Below are positions 32,899 through 41,592 of a stretch of 64,000 nucleotides of DNA, piece after piece. Position numbers and translations under genes: made by a program. The DNA comes from an uncultured Eubacteriales bacterium (GTDB taxonomy: Bacteria > Bacillota > Clostridia > Oscillospirales > Oscillospiraceae): assembly GCA_900545495.1 (NCBI GenBank), contig UQZJ01000014.1:1-64000 (forward strand), in the 5' to 3' direction. Positions within the stretch are counted from its first letter, which is position 1. Every line of letters starts with the position of its first letter. A model generated the notes under the pieces. The model was not told the DNA's origin and did not search any database. It saw only the letters and a list, made by a program, of their open reading frames with translations.

Positions 32899-34260
32899 TC
32901 AGCGGCGGCGTCCGCGGTAGGCGTGCTGGCGATAGCGCTTGCTGGAGGCTCTGCCGTAGCGGCGGGTGCGTCCGTACAGACGGAACCAGAGCAGCACGGC
33001 GATGACCAGCACCACCAGCACGACAGAGGCGATCTTCACCGGCGTCCGGGAGAAGAACTGCACGATGGCGTGCTTGGCCAGCAGGAAGCGGCTGGCGGAC
33101 ACGTCGGCCACGGCCAGCAGGGGAACGGTCACATAGTCCGTGCCGTCATAGGAGATGGTGATGGTACCCAGCTCGTCGCCGGTGGTGACGGGGGCGTTTA
33201 CGGACTCCGCGCAGTCCACGGTGCGCTGGAGCTGATCCAGCTCCAGATCCTTGGGCAGCACCGCCTCGGCGGCGTAGGCCGGGTGGACAGCCACGGTGGC
33301 GACCTCGTTGCTCAGCGCCACAGGCACCTCGCAGATCAGCTCATTCTCCTCCAGCACCGTGCGGGTGGAAAAATTGTCAAAGCCCCAGTCGAACAGGCGA
33401 GCCGTCTCGGTGAAGCTCTCCACGCGGGTACCGCCCTTCTCGGTCTTGACCTCCTCACAGCCCAGCACCACACTGATGAGGGTGCGGCTGCCCCGGATGG
33501 CGGAGGACACCAGACAGTGTCCCGCCGCATCGGTGGTGCCGGTCTTGATGCCCTGTGCGCCGGAGTAGAGATAGCCGGTCATGCGCCAGTTGGAGATCAG
33601 GGCGTTGGTGCTGTGCAGCTCCCGCTCCTTTTCCGTCATATTGGTGGCGGGTACGGTGTAGGCCTTGGTGTTGACGATGGTCATGAAATCGTCGTGCTTC
33701 ATGGCCTCCCGGGTGATGAGATAGATATCCCACGCGGAGGAGTAGTGGCCGGACTGGGTCAGACCGGTGGTGTTGGCAAAATGGGTGTTCTGGCAGCCCA
33801 GCTCCTGTGCCCGCTGGTTCATCTTCTCCACGAAGGCGTCCACGGAGCCGGACACGGCCTCGCCCAGAATGTTGCACGTCTCGTTGGCGGAGATCACCAG
33901 CATACAGTAGAGAAGCTGCTCCACTGTCAGCGTCTCGCCCACCTTGATGTCGGCGGTGCTGCCGTCCTCCACCATGCCCTTCATGGAGGACTCGGTGGCG
34001 GTGACATTCTGATCCATGCGGAGTTGGCCGCGATCCACGGCCTCCAGCACCAGCAGGGCGCTCATGACCTTGGTGATGCTGGCCATGGGCAGCTCCTCGT
34101 GCATATTCTTATCGTACAGCACCGTGCCTGTCTCGCCGTCCACCAGAATGGCGGCCTTGGCATGGATGTCCGGGTCCTCCAGCGCCAGCGCCTGCGGGGT
34201 GAAAAGGGCGCACAGCAGGCAGGTCAATAAAAAAACAGATAAAAAACGGCGGATTTTCAT
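32899..34260 (-). CDS. D-alanyl-D-alanine carboxypeptidase (PBP5/DacF type)
   Basis: 453 residues. Signal peptide (residues 1-28, ALALE cleavage), then a serine peptidase S11 domain: SITK at 61-64 (S61 nucleophile), SAN at 125-127, KTG at 240-242. A PBP5 C-terminal beta domain lies at about 290-395, and a C-terminal TM helix (about 410-430) ends in a very Arg-rich tail. It trims the terminal D-Ala of peptidoglycan stem peptides outside the membrane. Clostridia use such enzymes in vegetative and spore-cortex remodelling, and which role applies here is not visible. It probably forms an operon with the pseudouridine synthase. Confidence 0.93.
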   Translation of the reverse strand: MKIRRFLSVFLLTCLLCALFTPQALALEDPDIHAKAAILVDGETGTVLYDKNMHEELPMASITKVMSALLVLEAVDRGQLRMDQNVTATESSMKGMVEDGSTADIKVGETLTVEQLLYCMLVISANETCNILGEAVSGSVDAFVEKMNQRAQELGCQNTHFANTTGLTQSGHYSSAWDIYLITREAMKHDDFMTIVNTKAYTVPATNMTEKERELHSTNALISNWRMTGYLYSGAQGIKTGTTDAAGHCLVSSAIRGSRTLISVVLGCEEVKTEKGGTRVESFTETARLFDWGFDNFSTRTVLEENELICEVPVALSNEVATVAVHPAYAAEAVLPKDLELDQLQRTVDCAESVNAPVTTGDELGTITISYDGTDYVTVPLLAVADVSASRFLLAKHAIVQFFSRTPVKIASVVLVVLVIAVLLWFRLYGRTRRYGRASSKRYRQHAYRGRRR

Positions 34261-34369
34261 AGGATTTCTTCTCCATCTATGTTATAATACCATTGGATCG
34301 CGACGGATGAGCCGCACCCATCAAATTGCGTGACTTTTATTATACGCGAAAACACGGGGGGAGTCAACT

Positions 34370-34735
34370 GTGGACGGGCGGATAAAACTGTCAAAAACAG
34401 GGGTGTTCCTGCTGGTGCTGACGGCTCTGTTTTTGCTGTCTGTGGGAACGGTATACCTGCTGACGCCCCGCACCACGCAGGGTGACTACACGGTGGAGGC
34501 GCAGGCACCGTCGGAGAAACCGAAAACGGATAAGGTGAATATCAACACGGCGGACGCGGACGAGCTGGATGCGCTGCCGGGGATCGGGCCGGTGCTGGCG
34601 CAGCGGATCATCGACTGGCGGACGGCCAACGGGCCGTTCACCTGCCCGGAGGATCTGTTACAGGTGAGCGGCATCGGGCAGACCACGCTGGATGGTCTGC
34701 GTGACCGCATTACAACGGAGGAGACACAGGAATGA
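34370..34735 (+). CDS. Helix-hairpin-helix protein (ComEA-like)
   Basis: 121 residues. A single N-terminal TM anchor (10-32), a Pro/Lys linker, then a ComEA-type double HhH domain (about 52-116): VNINTADADELDALPGIGPVLAQRIIDWR and LLQVSGIGQTTLDGLRDRI. ComEA binds DNA at the cell surface during uptake; the size fits, although no other com genes are nearby. The start is GTG with GGGGGAG upstream. It overlaps the response-regulator start by 4 nt (ATGA), which is unusual and suggests co-expression with the two-component system. Confidence 0.85.
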   Translation: MDGRIKLSKTGVFLLVLTALFLLSVGTVYLLTPRTTQGDYTVEAQAPSEKPKTDKVNINTADADELDALPGIGPVLAQRIIDWRTANGPFTCPEDLLQVSGIGQTTLDGLRDRITTEETQE

Positions 34736-35439
34736 AGATACTGGTAGTGGACGATGAGAAGCTGTTGGTCAAGGGCGTAAAATTCAATCTGGAGAACGAG
34801 GGCTACGAGGTGACGCCCGCCTATGACGGCGTCACCGCCGTGGAGCTTGCCAAAAAGGAGAGCTTCGACCTGATCGTGATGGATGTGATGATGCCGGGAC
34901 TGTCCGGCGGCGACGCCTGTATGCAGATCCGGGAGTTTTCCGATGTGCCCATCATCATGCTGACAGCCCGCAGCGAGGACAGCGATAAGCTGATGGGCTT
35001 TGCCTGCGGTGCGGACGACTATGTGACAAAGCCCTTTAACATTCTGGAGCTGAAGGCACGCATCCGCGCCCTGCTGCGGCGGTCCGGCGGCAGTCCGGCG
35101 GCACAGCAGCCCCAGCGGGCGCCGCTGCTGACCGTGGGTGACCTGAGTCTGGACACAGAGGAACGCGTGGCCATCCGGGGCGGCAAGACCATCGACCTGA
35201 CGGCCAAGGAATACGACCTCATTGAGCTTTTGATGAAGAACCCCCGGCGGGTATACAGCCGGGAGAGCCTGATGGACTTGGTGTGGGGCTACTCCTACGC
35301 CGGGGACTACCGCACGGTGGACGTCCACATCCGCCGCCTGCGGGAGAAGCTGGAGCCGGATCCGGCCAAGCCGATCCATATCATGACAAAGTGGGGAGTT
35401 GGTTACTATTTTAAGGGAGAAAGTCAGCCAACAGTGTAA
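34732..35439 (+). CDS. OmpR/PhoB-type response regulator
   Basis: 235 residues. Receiver domain with acidic pocket (VVDDEK), phospho-acceptor in LIVMDVMMPG (about D53) and Lys in YVTKPF; then a winged-helix DNA-binding domain from about 135 (LDTEERVAIRGGKTIDLTAKEYDLIELLM ... RTVDVHIRRLREKLE). It is encoded directly before its sensor kinase, overlapping by 41 bp. The target genes may include the downstream GerMN lipoprotein. Confidence 0.95.
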   Translation: MKILVVDDEKLLVKGVKFNLENEGYEVTPAYDGVTAVELAKKESFDLIVMDVMMPGLSGGDACMQIREFSDVPIIMLTARSEDSDKLMGFACGADDYVTKPFNILELKARIRALLRRSGGSPAAQQPQRAPLLTVGDLSLDTEERVAIRGGKTIDLTAKEYDLIELLMKNPRRVYSRESLMDLVWGYSYAGDYRTVDVHIRRLREKLEPDPAKPIHIMTKWGVGYYFKGESQPTV

Positions 35440-36901
35440 GAAGGCATGGGACAAGACGGAGGCGTGGATCAGAACGCTGCGGGGCAAGGCGACCCTACAG
35501 CTGAAATTCAGCCTCAGCTACATCCTGGTCATCGCGGCGGTGCTGGTGCTGCTGAACTCCTACCCGCTGCTGGTGTCCCAGAACCTGATGGTGTCCTCCA
35601 ATCAGGACAACCTGAAAAGCACCGCCAAGGTCATCGAGTCGGCGCTGATGGGGCTGGAGCGGCTGACGGAGGAGAATGTCTCAGCGGCGCTCAGCAGTCT
35701 GAATGAGACTGGAGCCACCCGCATCATGGTCACCGACAGCGCCGGTCTGGTGCTGTACGATACCCGGCAGGGAGGGGACGCCGTGGGCGAATACGCCCTG
35801 TATTCCGTGATCGCGGCGGCACTGCGGGGCAGCGACGCCTTTTATTGTCAGTATGACGGCGAGGCGTTCCTCAGCCGTATGGCCACGCCGGTGGTGTACC
35901 ACAATCAGACGGTAGGCGCGGTGTACGCCTATGACTACGACACGGAGCAGGCGGCGCTGCTGGAGAGCTTCCAGAGCAATCTGATGACCATCTCCATCAT
36001 GATCGCACTGCTGGTGGCGGGATTGAGCATCATGCTGTCCCGTATGCTGACCCGGCAGATCAGCGGCCTGCTGCAGGCCATCCGCAGCGTCCGGGAGGGC
36101 GCGTACAGCCACCGGGCCGACGCCAGCGGCACCGACGAGATCGCCCAGATCGCGGCGGAGTTCAACAGCCTGACGGATCGGCTGCAAACCACGGAGAGCG
36201 CCCGGCGGCGGTTCGTATCCGACGCCAGCCACGAGCTGAAAACGCCGCTGGCCGGTATCCGCCTGCTGACGGACTCTATTTTGCAGACGGATAACATGGA
36301 CCCGGATACCACCAAGGAATTTGTCACCGACATCGGCCGGGAGGCCGAGCGGCTCAGCCGCATCACCGAGAACCTGCTGCGGCTGACGCGGCTGGACGGC
36401 GGCGTGGTGCAGGCGGCCTACCCCGTGGCGGTGGGGCCTGTTTTGCAGCGGGTGGAGCGGATGCTGGGCATGGTGGCCGAGGAAAAGGGCGTCACCATCT
36501 CCGGCAGCGCGTCGGAGGACGCGGTGGCGCTGGCCACGGACGACGACGTACATCAGATCCTCTACAACCTGATGGAGAACGCCATCAAGTATTCCGCCGC
36601 GGAAAACGGCTTTGTGCGGGCGGAGGCACTGGTGCGGGACGGCCAGGTGGTCATCACCGTCACCGACAACGGCATCGGTATCCCCGACGAGGATCTGCCC
36701 CATGTGTTCGACCGGTTCTACCGGGTGGACAAGATGCGCTCCCGGGAGGTGGGCGGTACCGGACTGGGTCTGTCCATCGTCAAGGACACCATCGAGAACC
36801 GGGGCGGCTCCATTCAGGCGGGACACGGCGCAGACGGCGTGGGTACGGTGTTTACCGTGACGCTGCCGCTGGCGCAGGAGGAGGAGCTATGCGAGGAGTG
36901 A
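35399..36901 (+). CDS. Two-component sensor histidine kinase (PhoR/WalK-like layout)
   Basis: About 500 residues. TM1 at 35-53, an extracytoplasmic sensor (about 60-190) with a PAS/cache-like look, TM2 at 195-214, HAMP (215-265), HisKA with H278 in SDASHELKTPLAG, and HATPase with N394, DNGIGIP (423-429) and GTGLGLSIV (453-461). It phosphorylates the preceding regulator. The only start codon in the open frame before TM1 is TTG 35399, close to a GGGGAG stretch, so the exact start is uncertain. Its end overlaps the next gene by 13 bp. Confidence 0.92.
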   Translation: MVTILREKVSQQCKKAWDKTEAWIRTLRGKATLQLKFSLSYILVIAAVLVLLNSYPLLVSQNLMVSSNQDNLKSTAKVIESALMGLERLTEENVSAALSSLNETGATRIMVTDSAGLVLYDTRQGGDAVGEYALYSVIAAALRGSDAFYCQYDGEAFLSRMATPVVYHNQTVGAVYAYDYDTEQAALLESFQSNLMTISIMIALLVAGLSIMLSRMLTRQISGLLQAIRSVREGAYSHRADASGTDEIAQIAAEFNSLTDRLQTTESARRRFVSDASHELKTPLAGIRLLTDSILQTDNMDPDTTKEFVTDIGREAERLSRITENLLRLTRLDGGVVQAAYPVAVGPVLQRVERMLGMVAEEKGVTISGSASEDAVALATDDDVHQILYNLMENAIKYSAAENGFVRAEALVRDGQVVITVTDNGIGIPDEDLPHVFDRFYRVDKMRSREVGGTGLGLSIVKDTIENRGGSIQAGHGADGVGTVFTVTLPLAQEEELCEE

Positions 36902-37812
36902 AACGCATCACCGCGGCGCTGCTGGCGGCGCTGCTGGTGCTGAGTCTGGCGGCCTGCGGGACGCAGAAGACCGGGCTGCGGCTGTACTATCCGGCTGATC
37001 TCAGCGCGAAGCATAAGAGCGTCGGCGGCAGCGACGCCATCACCAGCGTGCTGGTGGACTGGAAGAAGGTGACGGGGGACGACCGGGGCCGTCAGCAGCA
37101 GGCGCAGTACATCATGGAACTGCTGCTGGGCGGGTGCAAGGCAAGCGGCTTCACCAGCCCCATACCCATAGGCACCACGGTGCGCAGATGCACCGTTACC
37201 GGCGGCACGGTGTCGGTGGATCTGAGCGGCGAGTACGACCAGCTGGTGGGCATTGACCGCACCATTGCGGACTACTGCATCACCCTGTCATTGCTGCAAT
37301 TGACGGGTATCTATGCCGTGCGGATCACGGTGATGGGCGCATCCCAGGATGCGGACCATGTATACACCTCGGCGCAGGTGCTGCTGACCAGCCCGGAGGA
37401 CATCGTCCGCACCGTGGAGGTGACGCTGTATTTCCCGGACGAGGCCGACAATCTGGTGGCCGAGGAGCGGCGGCTCACGGTCTATGAGGGCGAGACGCCG
37501 GCAGAGGCGGTGGTCAAGGCACTGGCAGAGCGTCCCATGGACAGCTACAGCGGTTTGAAGCCCCTGCTGCCCAAGAACTTTACGGCGCTGGGCGCCAATG
37601 TGGACGGGAATACCTGCTACCTGAACCTGTCTGCCAACTGCGCGGAGCTGATGCCGGAGAGCACGGTACAGCAGCGGATGGTCCTGCGCGGGATCGTGAA
37701 TTCCCTTTGCTCGCTGGAGGAGGTAGAGCAGGTGCAGATCCTGCTGAACGGGGATTACCAGATGCTGCTGGGGACACAGCCCATCAGCCGCCCGCTGCTG
37801 CCAAGCGAATAG
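36889..37812 (+). CDS. GerMN-domain lipoprotein
   Basis: 307 residues. Signal peptide with lipobox LAAC (Cys about 24), then two GerMN-like repeats: about 75-165 (QYIMELLLGG ... TVSVDLSGEYDQL) and 185-300 (VTLYFPDEADNLVAEERRL ... CYLNLSANCAEL). GerM and relatives are cell-surface lipoproteins, in spore formers connected with sporulation or germination and cell-wall processes. Overlap with the kinase gene indicates one operon with the comEA-like gene, regulator and kinase. Confidence 0.88.
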   Translation: MRGVKRITAALLAALLVLSLAACGTQKTGLRLYYPADLSAKHKSVGGSDAITSVLVDWKKVTGDDRGRQQQAQYIMELLLGGCKASGFTSPIPIGTTVRRCTVTGGTVSVDLSGEYDQLVGIDRTIADYCITLSLLQLTGIYAVRITVMGASQDADHVYTSAQVLLTSPEDIVRTVEVTLYFPDEADNLVAEERRLTVYEGETPAEAVVKALAERPMDSYSGLKPLLPKNFTALGANVDGNTCYLNLSANCAELMPESTVQQRMVLRGIVNSLCSLEEVEQVQILLNGDYQMLLGTQPISRPLLPSE

Positions 37813-37835
37813 GCACAAAATACGTAAACAGAGAC

Positions 37836-37876
37836 AAAAAGAGTGGCTGTACCATGTAGGTACAGCCACTCTTTTT
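37836..37876. terminator. Bidirectional terminator
   Basis: An 18-bp stem (AAAAAGAGTGGCTGTACC with its complement), 5-nt loop, T-runs both ways, between convergent genes. Confidence 0.92.
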
Positions 37877-37881
37877 TGCGG

Positions 37882-38487
37882 TTACAGGATGCCCAGCTCT
37901 GTGAGCTGACGGCGCAGACGCGCCGCGTCGCCGTGGAAAATGATGCCCCTCATACCGGCGTTTTCTGACGCCTCGATATTGGCGGGGTTGTCGTCGATAA
38001 AGAGACATTCCTCCGGTATCAGGCCGAACTTCTCAAAGAACGCCTGATAGATGGCCGCCTCCGGTTTCAGCAGGTGGTAGTCGGCGGAGATGAACGTGCC
38101 GCTGAACCACTGGCTGCCGGGGATGTCGTGCCAGTAGGTGTGCTGGCGGGCGGCGGCGTTGCTCAGCAGGTATAGGTCGTACCCGGCGTTTTTCAGATCG
38201 CAGGCCAGTGCCGCCATACCGGGAACGGGGATGATGGGGTCGTTCCAGCGGTGGACGAGATAGGCCGCCGTATCGTGGAGCCGCCGGGGGAGGCGGGCGC
38301 ACATCCGCTCCAGCGCATCGTCGTCGGAGATGGTGCCTCGGTCCATGCGCACCCACTCGGTGGTGGCCAGCACCTCCCGGCGGATCAGCGCGGCGTCCTC
38401 CTCACGGAGATGGAGACGCTCGGTGAACAGACCGGCGCTGAACTGTACCAGCACCTGCCCCATGTCAAATACAATGTGGCGGATCAT
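37882..38487 (-). CDS. HAD-superfamily hydrolase (YihX-like)
   Basis: 201 residues. HAD motif I FDMGQVLVQF (nucleophile D8; the usual second Asp is replaced, as in YihX-type), motif II LLSNAA, motif III lysine in LLKPEAAIY and motif IV FIDDNPANIEAS. A phosphatase acting on a sugar phosphate or similar small molecule. It overlaps the downstream permease gene by 4 nt on the same strand, so it is likely part of the ABC importer operon. A sugar-phosphate phosphatase would fit an importer of organophosphates; this is inference. Confidence 0.88.
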   Translation of the reverse strand: MIRHIVFDMGQVLVQFSAGLFTERLHLREEDAALIRREVLATTEWVRMDRGTISDDDALERMCARLPRRLHDTAAYLVHRWNDPIIPVPGMAALACDLKNAGYDLYLLSNAAARQHTYWHDIPGSQWFSGTFISADYHLLKPEAAIYQAFFEKFGLIPEECLFIDDNPANIEASENAGMRGIIFHGDAARLRRQLTELGIL

Positions 38488-40415
38488 AGCTGCTCTCCCG
38501 GTTCCGCCACGCCGCTGTCACCGCTGCGGCGGAACACGCCGGTCATGCGGCTCCAGATCCGCTTGCGGCGAGCCTTGGCATCCAGCCGCTCGCCCAGATC
38601 CCGGCCGCCCACGCCGTAGACCAGATACAGGATCAGACCCGACACCAGCATGATAAACACCGTGGAGGCGCAGCGCCGTCCGGAGGCGTTGACATTGTAG
38701 CCGTACAGCCCTTCCTCCGCGCACATGGACTGGATGACCATGGCGTAGCTGGTGCCGTAGGAGCTGGCGAAGGTTGCGGACATATCGTACTCCGTGAACA
38801 GGGCGTTGAAGTTCAGGGCGAACACCGCCAGCACGCTGGGCAGGATGATGGGCAGCTTTACCTTCAGGAACGTGCGCAGGCCGCTGGCGCCCATGTTCCG
38901 GGCGGCGTCCTCCAGCTCCGAGTCGATGGAGTAGAAGGCCGCCTTGATCATACGCAGGGAGAAGGGCAGCTTCACCACCGTGTATGCCAGCACGATGAGC
39001 AACCGGACATTCTCCGCGTAGTACAGGTTCATGTCGCCCACATACCAGATGGCGTCGGAGTTGAAGTAGGTGCGGTAGGAGTAGCAGATCAGAATGGTGG
39101 GCAGCAGCCACGGGAACAGCAGGCAGTACTCCAGCACGATGCCGGACTTCTTATTGCGGTTCTTGAAAATGTAGTTGCAGGCCACCACCACGATAAGGCA
39201 GGCCAGCGCCGCCGCCAGTATGGACAGGATGAAGCTCATCTTGATGCCGCCCAGCGTGGCCTCATTGGCGAACAGGCCGGAGATGGAGCCCTTGCGCAGC
39301 TTGTAGGTGCCGCGGTTGGTCAGGTACTCATAGTCCTGCGTGCCGAAGTAGTTGATCAGCGTCCAATTGCGCAGATCCAGTTTTTTCATGCGGATGGCGC
39401 CGTATGTCTGGAAGGAGAAGACGATGATCATCACCACAGGGATCATGTAGATGATGAACAGCACATAGGCGTAGATGTGCGCCAGCACGTTCCACACGGG
39501 GTTGGTGATCTTCTGCTTCACCAGCTTGGCCTTGGTCTTGGACACCGACAGATAGTGTCCCTTGCGCTCGTAGGCGGACAGCACCGTCAGCAGGACGATG
39601 GTGAACATGGCCAGAATGATGGACAGCAGGGCGGCCCGCGCCTGGGGGAAGGACTCATCCGCCACGGAGGAGCCCGCCAGACGGACGATCTCCGGGTTGA
39701 TGGAGTCATAGCCCAGCAGGGTGGGGGCGGACATGGCGCACAGACCGGTGATGAAGGTCATGACTGTCAGGGAGAACATGGTGGGTACCAGCGTGGGGAA
39801 GACCACCTTCCACAGCACCTTGAAGGGCTTGGCACCCATGTTCCGGGCGGCCTCCACGGTGTTGTAGTCGATGCCGCGGATGGCATTGCGCAGGAACAGC
39901 GCGTGGTTGGACGTGCAGGCGAAGGTCATGGTGAACAGCACCGCATTGAAGCCGGAGAACCAGCTGCGGTTAAAGCCGGGGATGGCGTTGGCCAGCGCCG
40001 TGGTCAGGATGCCGTTGGGGTCGTACAGGAACAGGTAGCCGGTGACCAGCGCCACGCCGGAGTAGATCATGGTGGTCATATAGCCGAGGCGCAGGATGTT
40101 GGCGCCCTTGATATCGAAATACTCCGTCAGCAGGACGATGGACACGCCCACCACATTGACGGTGACCACCAGACACAGCGCCAGCTTCAGGGAGTTCCAG
40201 ACGTAGCGGCTCATGTTTCCGGCGAAGAAGAAGCGGATGACCGCCCAGGGATCCGTCTCCCCAGCGGTATTTTTCGTGGTGAAGATGCTGGTCAGCGTGT
40301 TCAGGCACGGCAGCAGCATAAACCCGAAAAAGAAGTAGGCGAACAGCACGATGCCGATGATCCGCACCACGAAGGCGGCATCGGGGCGCTGGCGCGTCAG
40401 GGAGGCGTTACGCAT
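38484..40415 (-). CDS. ABC transporter permease, fused two-domain (FbpB/iron-type)
   Basis: 643 residues forming two successive six-helix permease halves. The coupling loops are EAARNMGAKPFKVLWKVVFP in the first half and EDAARNMGASGLRTFLKVKLP in the second. This fused layout is found in Fe(III), thiamine, 2-aminoethylphosphonate and sugar-phosphate (AfuB-like) importers. I chose ATG 40415, which overlaps the ATPase end; a longer in-frame version lacks a ribosome site. It partners with the ATPase and binding protein encoded upstream. Confidence 0.9.
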   Translation of the reverse strand: MRNASLTRQRPDAAFVVRIIGIVLFAYFFFGFMLLPCLNTLTSIFTTKNTAGETDPWAVIRFFFAGNMSRYVWNSLKLALCLVVTVNVVGVSIVLLTEYFDIKGANILRLGYMTTMIYSGVALVTGYLFLYDPNGILTTALANAIPGFNRSWFSGFNAVLFTMTFACTSNHALFLRNAIRGIDYNTVEAARNMGAKPFKVLWKVVFPTLVPTMFSLTVMTFITGLCAMSAPTLLGYDSINPEIVRLAGSSVADESFPQARAALLSIILAMFTIVLLTVLSAYERKGHYLSVSKTKAKLVKQKITNPVWNVLAHIYAYVLFIIYMIPVVMIIVFSFQTYGAIRMKKLDLRNWTLINYFGTQDYEYLTNRGTYKLRKGSISGLFANEATLGGIKMSFILSILAAALACLIVVVACNYIFKNRNKKSGIVLEYCLLFPWLLPTILICYSYRTYFNSDAIWYVGDMNLYYAENVRLLIVLAYTVVKLPFSLRMIKAAFYSIDSELEDAARNMGASGLRTFLKVKLPIILPSVLAVFALNFNALFTEYDMSATFASSYGTSYAMVIQSMCAEEGLYGYNVNASGRRCASTVFIMLVSGLILYLVYGVGGRDLGERLDAKARRKRIWSRMTGVFRRSGDSGVAEPGEQL

Positions 40416-41442
40416 GGGCGGCCTCCTCACCGGCCTCGTAGGCCATGACGTGGGCGGGGTTGATGACCACGGACACCTGTTGGGCAGGCTCGTAGATGTT
40501 GACGCCGTCGTTCTTCTCAATGACCTTCAGCGTCTGCCCCTCCACGGTGATGTAATACTTGATGTACAGGCCGTAATACTCCCGGCTCTCCACCACGCCG
40601 GACAGCGCCAGCTCTCCGTCACGGGGCTCCACGTTGACATGGAGCCGCTCCAGCCGGATGTAGTTGTGCTTGGCGGGGTCCAGACCGGCGCCGCGGTCGT
40701 TGAGATGCTGCACCAGCGGCGTCTCCAGACGGTTGATGTCGCCGATGAAGTTGCACACGAACTCGGTGGCGGAGTGGTTATAGACCTTGTTGGGGGTGCC
40801 GATCTGCTCGATGACGCCCTTGTTGAACACGGCGATGCGGTCGGACAGGGTCAGCGCCTCCTCCTGATCGTGGGTGACGTAGATGGTGGTGATGCCGAAG
40901 TCCTTCTGCATCTTTTTCAGCTCGTTGCGCAGCTGCACACGGAGCTTGGCGTCCAGATTGGACAGGGGCTCGTCCATGCAGATGATGGCGGGGTTGGTGA
41001 CAAGAGCGCGGGCGATGGCCACACGCTGCTGCTGACCGCCGGACAGCTGGGACACGGCCTTTTGCAGCTGCTCATCGCTGAGATCCACCTTGCGGGCGAT
41101 GTCCCGCACGCGCTGGTCGATCTCTGCACGCTTTACCTTCTTGACCTTCAGGCCGAAGGCGATGTTGTCGTAGACGGTCATGGTGGGGAACAGAGCATAG
41201 CTCTGGAACACGATGCCGATGTTGCGGTCCTCGATGGGGACATGGGTGATGTCCCGGTCCTTCACCACTACGGCGCCCTCTACCGGTTCGATAAAGCCGG
41301 TGATGGTCCGCAGCGTGGTGGTCTTTCCGCAGCCGGAGGGGCCGAGGAACGTGAAGAATTCACCCTCCTTCACATGGACGTTGATGCCGTGCAGGGCGGT
41401 GAAGTCGCCGAACTTCACCACGATATCATTCAAACGGATCAT
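40408..41442 (-). CDS. ABC transporter ATPase (PotA/FbpC/AfuC type)
   Basis: 344 residues. Walker A GPSGCGKTT, Q-loop VFQSYALFPTMTVYDNIAFG, signature LSGGQQQRVAIARAL, Walker B IICMDEPLSNLDAKLR and H-loop VTHDQEEAL. A C-terminal TOBE-like regulatory extension starts at about 240. Typical of the spermidine/iron/phosphonate/sugar-phosphate importer class. The start at 41442 has AAAGGAG upstream. It overlaps the permease gene and is separated from the binding-protein gene by two hairpins. Confidence 0.92.
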   Translation of the reverse strand: MIRLNDIVVKFGDFTALHGINVHVKEGEFFTFLGPSGCGKTTTLRTITGFIEPVEGAVVVKDRDITHVPIEDRNIGIVFQSYALFPTMTVYDNIAFGLKVKKVKRAEIDQRVRDIARKVDLSDEQLQKAVSQLSGGQQQRVAIARALVTNPAIICMDEPLSNLDAKLRVQLRNELKKMQKDFGITTIYVTHDQEEALTLSDRIAVFNKGVIEQIGTPNKVYNHSATEFVCNFIGDINRLETPLVQHLNDRGAGLDPAKHNYIRLERLHVNVEPRDGELALSGVVESREYYGLYIKYYITVEGQTLKVIEKNDGVNIYEPAQQVSVVINPAHVMAYEAGEEAAHA

Positions 41443-41505
41443 AACACACAAAACTCCTTTGCTCGGTTTCTTTGGCGCTGACAGGGACATTGTACACGTC
41501 TGCTT

Positions 41506-41572
41506 CACAGCTGTAAAGGCGGAAAGGCTTTTCCGCCCTTACAGCTGTGGCGAGCCGGGAGCCGGCTCGCCA
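41506..41572 (-). repeat. Two adjacent hairpins between binding-protein and ATPase genes
   Basis: First: arms within 41506-41549 built on CACAGCTGTAA and its complement. Second: TGGCGAGCCGG/CCGGCTCGCCA (41548-41572). They lie between the SBP stop and the ATPase start, with no T-run, resembling the hairpins after the other binding-protein gene at 14281-14366. Confidence 0.5.
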
Positions 41573-41592
41573 CAGGGGTTGATGGGAATTAC

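Noticed and set aside
40408..40520. 35-residue N-terminal extension of the fused permease
   Set aside because: It lies within the ATPase gene, has Ser/Thr/Pro-rich shadow composition and lacks a ribosome site; ATG 40415 is preferred.
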